Shown: positions 44,201 to 50,400 of the stretch, piece by piece
Layout of the letters: every line of letters starts with the position of its first letter
How positions within the stretch are numbered: the stretch's first letter is position 1
NCBI GenBank assembly: GCA_963920765.1
Contig: OY987245.1
Location: 22,522,727-22,586,726 of the forward strand
Reading direction: 5' to 3'
DNA from: Ulota crispa
Taxonomy: Eukaryota; Streptophyta; Bryopsida; Orthotrichales; Orthotrichaceae
Length of the DNA stretch: 64,000 bases
Made by a program: the position numbers and the translations under genes
Notes under the pieces: generated by a model
Database searches by the model: none
Told to the model about the DNA's origin: nothing
What the model saw: only the letters and a program-made list of their open reading frames with translations

Positions 44201-46786
44201 TTGAAATGAAAGATGCAAATTCCAACAATCATAATCTTGTAATAAAAAATCTACGTCCTTAGGTTTAGTTTTTATTTCAAAATATTGAAAATTGTGGAAA
44301 ATAAAGGACTTCAAAGTTTATTTTAGAGTAGAAGATCCGTAATTGCCCACAAACTAAAACATCTCATAACTTTCATCTCATTGATTGAAATTGAACAATT
44401 CAAAACTTCCCACATAATAAAAAAATTCAAAAGAAAAAATTTCAGATTTTAATTTTTTTTAAATGAACTTTTTAAAGAAGTTTTTGGGCTACCCAGATTG
44501 CCCTCCCTCCCTCGGGTTGCAGAAATTCTTGCATAACTTCTTTGTCAAATGTCAGAATGAAGAAAAATTAGATGCCTGCATAGGTGTTGGAATTCCCCAC
44601 CTTCAATAAAAGTTTCAAAAAATCACACAAAATAGTTTAGCTATAAGTACATGCCCAAAATCCATTTGTCCCCCCGGAGGACAATTGGACCTTTAGGGGT
44701 TAATCCAACCTCCACCAAAAGTTCTAAAAGGTTTTGGAAAAGGACACGGTTACAAGGTGCTTGGTGTTCTATATCTACAGTGACTTTTATTGATCAGCTT
44801 ACACCAAAAAATTATAAAAAATTATGAAAAAGGACACAGTTTGTGAGAGTTAAGCTCCCACTTAGTAGCATAGATAGATTGATGGTAAGCAATTCATTTT
44901 TTGCGCAAAATGAAACATCTTCCATACCAGGATATTTAGAAAATTTAAACCGTCAACACACGTTTTAAAAAGAAATTCTCAAAGCTACATTGTTAACTTT
45001 CCAACAGCTGTTTTAAGTACGACATAAATTTTTCTCCGCATGGTTGAATCTACCGTGGCATTCGTAAAATATCTATACATAAATATAGATGTTCAATAAA
45101 ATTCCTGACTTTGTTTAAAAAATAAGTTTTGTGTAAAATGGATTATTTTACTTAGAATCAAAAACCTTTTTTCCTCATTAGAAATGTAACTTTATATATT
45201 CTTATATAGCTTAATTATTTTGGTATATATTAAAAGCATTTCCTATATACATGAAGTTTAGTATTTAAGGTAAAACATATTATTCCTTCATTGGTAATTG
45301 AATTGCAAACCCTACTGTCATATATTTTTGATAATTGTTGTAACACTTAAATTTGAGAGGTTTTGCATTAAAAAGTACAAGTAAATTCTATAATAGCTAA
45401 AAAAACCTAGTAAAACCTAGAGTTTTCTTGTTGGTATCTTAAACTTCATTTTATAAATAGAGGTGTGTATTATATAGGCGACAAGAAAATCTTTTAGTTA
45501 CAAATTGCAAAGTAGTCATTTTGATATCCATTTAGTTTAGAAGTCAACAAAACCAATATGAAAATATAAACAAATATGACTGGACAAAACAAGTTATGGA
45601 ATACATTTGACATGTTAGCTTCATTAATTATCCAGTTTTTTTTATGCCAAATTGATTAGTAATTGGGTTCTACAACCATAAATTTGAATGAAGAGAAACT
45701 TATTCTTTGAATTTGTATAACAAATCTTTTAGAGCTCATTTTTTGTCCAAATGAATTTTGGCAAAGACAAGAATGCTCAAAGCATTTAAAAAAACCATCC
45801 CAACTTTATTTCATTTCTTAAGGCTGTTGCACCCAGTCAATTTATATATCTTGGGCAAATATCACTAAGTGATTTTGAAAAGTGCTTAAAAAGCTGGAGG
45901 TTTTATTTTTGAGTCGTTGAAGCAAATTTTAATACCGTGAGAGTAGATTGTGAGTTTTCCTCTTATTAAACTTGGTATACTATATTTTGTATTCAGAATA
46001 TGTGTGTCAAAGAGTTTTGAATCATGTTGTTTGGGTATTGAACTGAAAGTTATAAGAATTTTCAGTTCTGCAGGAAATCATGGAGAATTATAACAACCAA
46101 AATAGTAGCCCTTTCTTTATTCAACTATTAACATTTCAATGAAAAAATATGAAAACGGCGGGTGTTGATTGCTTACTACAACATCACCATGGATTCTGTT
46201 GTTTAATTAGAGATTGAGGTTGAAGCATCCATAGTCAACAACGTCCCATATCCAACCAGTAAGGTGCACTATTTTCAATCTCAACAGGGATAGGTGTTTT
46301 TGGAATGTGTTTTTTTGTCCTTTTCAAGATTGGGACCACTTAAGTCATGTCAAGTGTCCCAAAATGAAGAAGGAAGTAATTAGCAAAAAAACGGCTTGAC
46401 TATTATGGAAATTGCATGAGTCTAAATGTTGGCAATGGGTCCAAAGCACTTTTTGACTCCCAAAATTCATAGTAATTTCAATTTTGCAAATAAAATTATG
46501 AAAAATTTGTAATCCCAATATTTTCTATCTTCTTTCATGGAAAAACACTTATTGTCTCAAACTCTTTGTAGTTTGTTGCAAAATTGCTTTAACCCCTAAA
46601 GCCCAAAGGGTGTTGCAGAGAAAAATAATACCAAAATTGCCATTTTTGATGATGTATTTAAAATTTTAAATAAAAACCCTTTTTTTGAGATTCAACCATA
46701 CAAAAGAATAATAAAAAAGTAAGGCAATGTGTGAAAAACAATTAAGCCCATTTGACCGCGTAGATTGTAAAATCATAATATTTGAA

Positions 46787-46818
<32 letters not shown>

Positions 46819-47411
46819 CATTCTTGCAAAACAAGGTCAACAAATTTCGAGTCCTCTTGAAGTAAAATTTTGCTCTACACCAAAACAATATTTTTGACCA
46901 TTCACAAGTATATGATGTTGGGTTCACTCAAGAAAAATCTCAAAAGCAAATATAGAATTTAGCTTATTTTAAATCAGCTTGCAATGCAAGGAAGTTCAGT
47001 GAAGTGGCAATACAGTGGTTATTTTTTCATGATTTTGTGTGCAATGAAGATGTCTTTTATTTGAAATCTAAACGGTGAGAAGTTAGAGGCAAACATTTGA
47101 AATTTGTGAAAAAAGTTTCAAGAACTTTGAGTTTATGGAATGCAAGATAACAAGGCTTGAAGTTAGAAGAAACTATTTTTTCTTGAAACCACATGGACGT
47201 AGTTAACAAAACTTGACTCCTCTTAGATTGTGATCTGTGAGCTTGATTTTATTTATTTTTTGACAATTGTATACCATATTTTATTAGGAACATACTTGCA
47301 AAGTTTCAGAAGTTGATGAGAGTTTTAGCATAAGATTCTCAAAGATGCCCAAAGTGCCCAAGGTGCCCAAATTCTTTTGGACAACATGACTTTTTACCTA
47401 AGCATGCGATC

Positions 47412-47453
<42 letters not shown>

Positions 47454-50400
47454 CACACAAAGGTAATCAATGTGTGCACCTTGTCTCCAAATTTCAAAAA
47501 CATTAGCCAAAAATTGACTTCATAGGAACCTACTTGAACTTTCAATTGATTGCTAAACAAACTTTTGTGGTTTAGGGGTTAAGTTATAGGGTATGATCGT
47601 ATGGGTGCTTCCACCTTATTAGAGGGTAACTTCTAACATACAAGCCAAGGAGTTTTACAATTGGATCTACTTAAAAAAGACTAGTATCCTTGATCCCACC
47701 CTTACTTGTCACTGTTGCATTGCCATTTGTCAAGCAATTTTTGACTTGTTGTTTGTTACATGGTCACCTAGTCAAGTTACATACATTCTCGTCGTCTAGT
47801 GTAAGTGAATCTTGTCAAGTTGCAGTGTCATTCATTGAGTTCTAGAGCAACTTCTCTGTGCTTCTCTATGGACACCCACAAGTTGCAAAAGCCCATTTAT
47901 TTGCGCTTGCATAGTGACAAATAACATTGCAACTTGATAAGATTCACTAACACTCTACGACAAGAATGTATGTAACTTGACGAGGTGACAATGTAACACA
48001 AGTTAGAAATTGCTCGACAAATAGCAATGCAACATTGATGAGTAAGGATGGAATCAAGATATTGTTTCAAATACGGTTTTTGGAACAAATTTGGGTTGCA
48101 AAAAAACCAAACCTCTACAGAGGGTTTAAGCATTTTGTACCACGTGTTTAGATACCAATGTAACTATGAAAGATCTGTTATTTTACCTTTTGATGCACAT
48201 AGGAGTTTAATAAAAAAAGAAAAATCAATGAACTTAATCAAGAAATGTTAATACCGGTTTTAGAAATCACATTACTACTAAACAAAAAATGATAATATTT
48301 TTATTCCCAGTGGCTTTTCAATGTTACATACTTCTTCTAGGTAATATGATACAAAATTAAGAATACAAATGGTAGTATAACAAGATGGAGAAATCCTAAA
48401 CATTGTGCTTAATGTTTTTTTTCCAATCACCAACTTTTAAAACGTTGCCAAGTATAGAATTAAAAAGCATCAAAGTTCAATCAAGATTACTATACATTTT
48501 TAGAATTCAATGAGAGTCAAAACATGTTGAAACAAAGAATAACAACCAAAATTTTGGTTCAATTAGTTAACTAAATTTTAGAAAAGAAATAATATTTTTT
48601 CAAATTTATGTACAAAAAAGTAGAATTATTTAATAATATTTAAGGATTCTAGTAGGACATGTTATATTTTTCCACTTCTTTGTTCATATATATTAAATGA
48701 ATTTTGTTTAGTATAAATTTTAATACAAAATCTTTTGTTTTATATTAGAAAAGTTCAAAAAAATTCAGTGAAATTTGATACATCCAATTTTGCGTCTCTA
48801 AACATGACAGATCTGTTTTATTCATTATTGCAAGTTTTGTGGGTTATCCCCTAAAGGACCACTTGTCCATATGGGAGACAAATGGGATTTTGGGCATGTA
48901 ATTATGGCTAAATTACTTTGTGTAAAATTTTGAAACTTTTATGGAAGATGAGGAATTCAAAGATTTGTGTGGGAATCTATTTTTTTCCTCATTCCAACAT
49001 TTATTAAAGAAGTCAAAAATGAATTTACAAGAATTTTAGTTTGGTGGGCAGCCCAAAAACTTCTTTAAAAATTGCATTTAAAAATAAATAAATATTAGAG
49101 ATTAGTTCTTTAGACTTATGTGTATGTGGGAAGCTTTGGATCATTCAATTCTAATTGATGAGATAAAAAAATTGAGAAGTTTTAGTTTGCGTGTAGGCAT
49201 AGTTTTGAGATTTTCCACACTTACTTGCAGACTAAAACTTCTCACAACTTTCATCACATCAATTAAAATTGAATGATTCAAAACTTCCCACATATACATA
49301 AGTCTAAAGAACTAACCTCTAATTTTTATTTTTAAGAAATGCAACTTGTAAAGAAGTTTTTGAGCTGCCCGCCAAACTAAAATTCTCATAAATTCATTTT
49401 TAACTTCTTTAATAAATATTAGAATGAGGTAAAAATTAGATGCCCACATAGATCTTTGAATTTCCCATCTTCCATAAAAGTTTCAAAAATTTACACAAAT
49501 TAGTTAAGCCATAAGTACATGCCCAAAATCCCATTTGTCCCCCGTAGGGACAAGTGGTCCTTTAGGGGTTAAAACCAATATTGAAGACATGCTCAATGTA
49601 GATGCAAAATCATTTCTTACTGCTAATAATATTTTTCATATTAAAATTGATCTAACAGGAAAATCAGAAAATCAATTAGTTCCTCTCTTGTACTTTTGAC
49701 CATGCTTTTGCTCCAAATAAAGAATTGTTGACAAACAAAAACTTGGTATTGTAGTAAAGTTTTATGAGAATTCAGTCCTTTTGGATCAATATTACTTTGT
49801 AAGTCTAGATTGTTTTTCCTTGGCAACCGCTTAGAGTTAATAAAACATTTCAAAATGTAATTAAAATATACAAAATAAGGTGTGTTATACCTTTTAAGTC
49901 TTTCATGTGTATTATAAATGAACATAAAGATTTGATAATTTGTTAGAGATTTTTTTGTAGTAAAATAGTATTAACAAAGCATCAATTTTAAATACCAAAT
50001 TTGATAAGCATTTTGAGGTCAATCTACAAAATTCACAAACAAATATTTTTGTCCATATAGTTACATTCTCACATCAATCTAATCGAGAAGTTTTTCCACA
50101 AAATAAACCAATACAGACTTTATAACGCATAAAATAAAATTATAGGTGTGAAGTTTTTAAATTTTTATCTGATATCCTAGAATTTAGTTATTGTTTGGTA
50201 AGTTTTTAATGGTGTTTATATATATCCAAACATATTCAAGATTGCAACCAATCTAGCATATCATCAATTTGTATTGCTTATTGTAATTAAGTGCATAACA
50301 AAGATGAATAAAGTTGTACAGTCTCTTAATATATAAGCTTTTTATGGATAAAATTAGTATCATGACAACGTTTAATAATGTTTATGTAATATTCTTTGAA

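Noticed and set aside
49641-49925. 94-codon minus-strand frame as a further dynein exon
   Set aside because: Exons 4 and 5 join directly within a conserved motif, leaving no room for it, and its sequence does not match the family.
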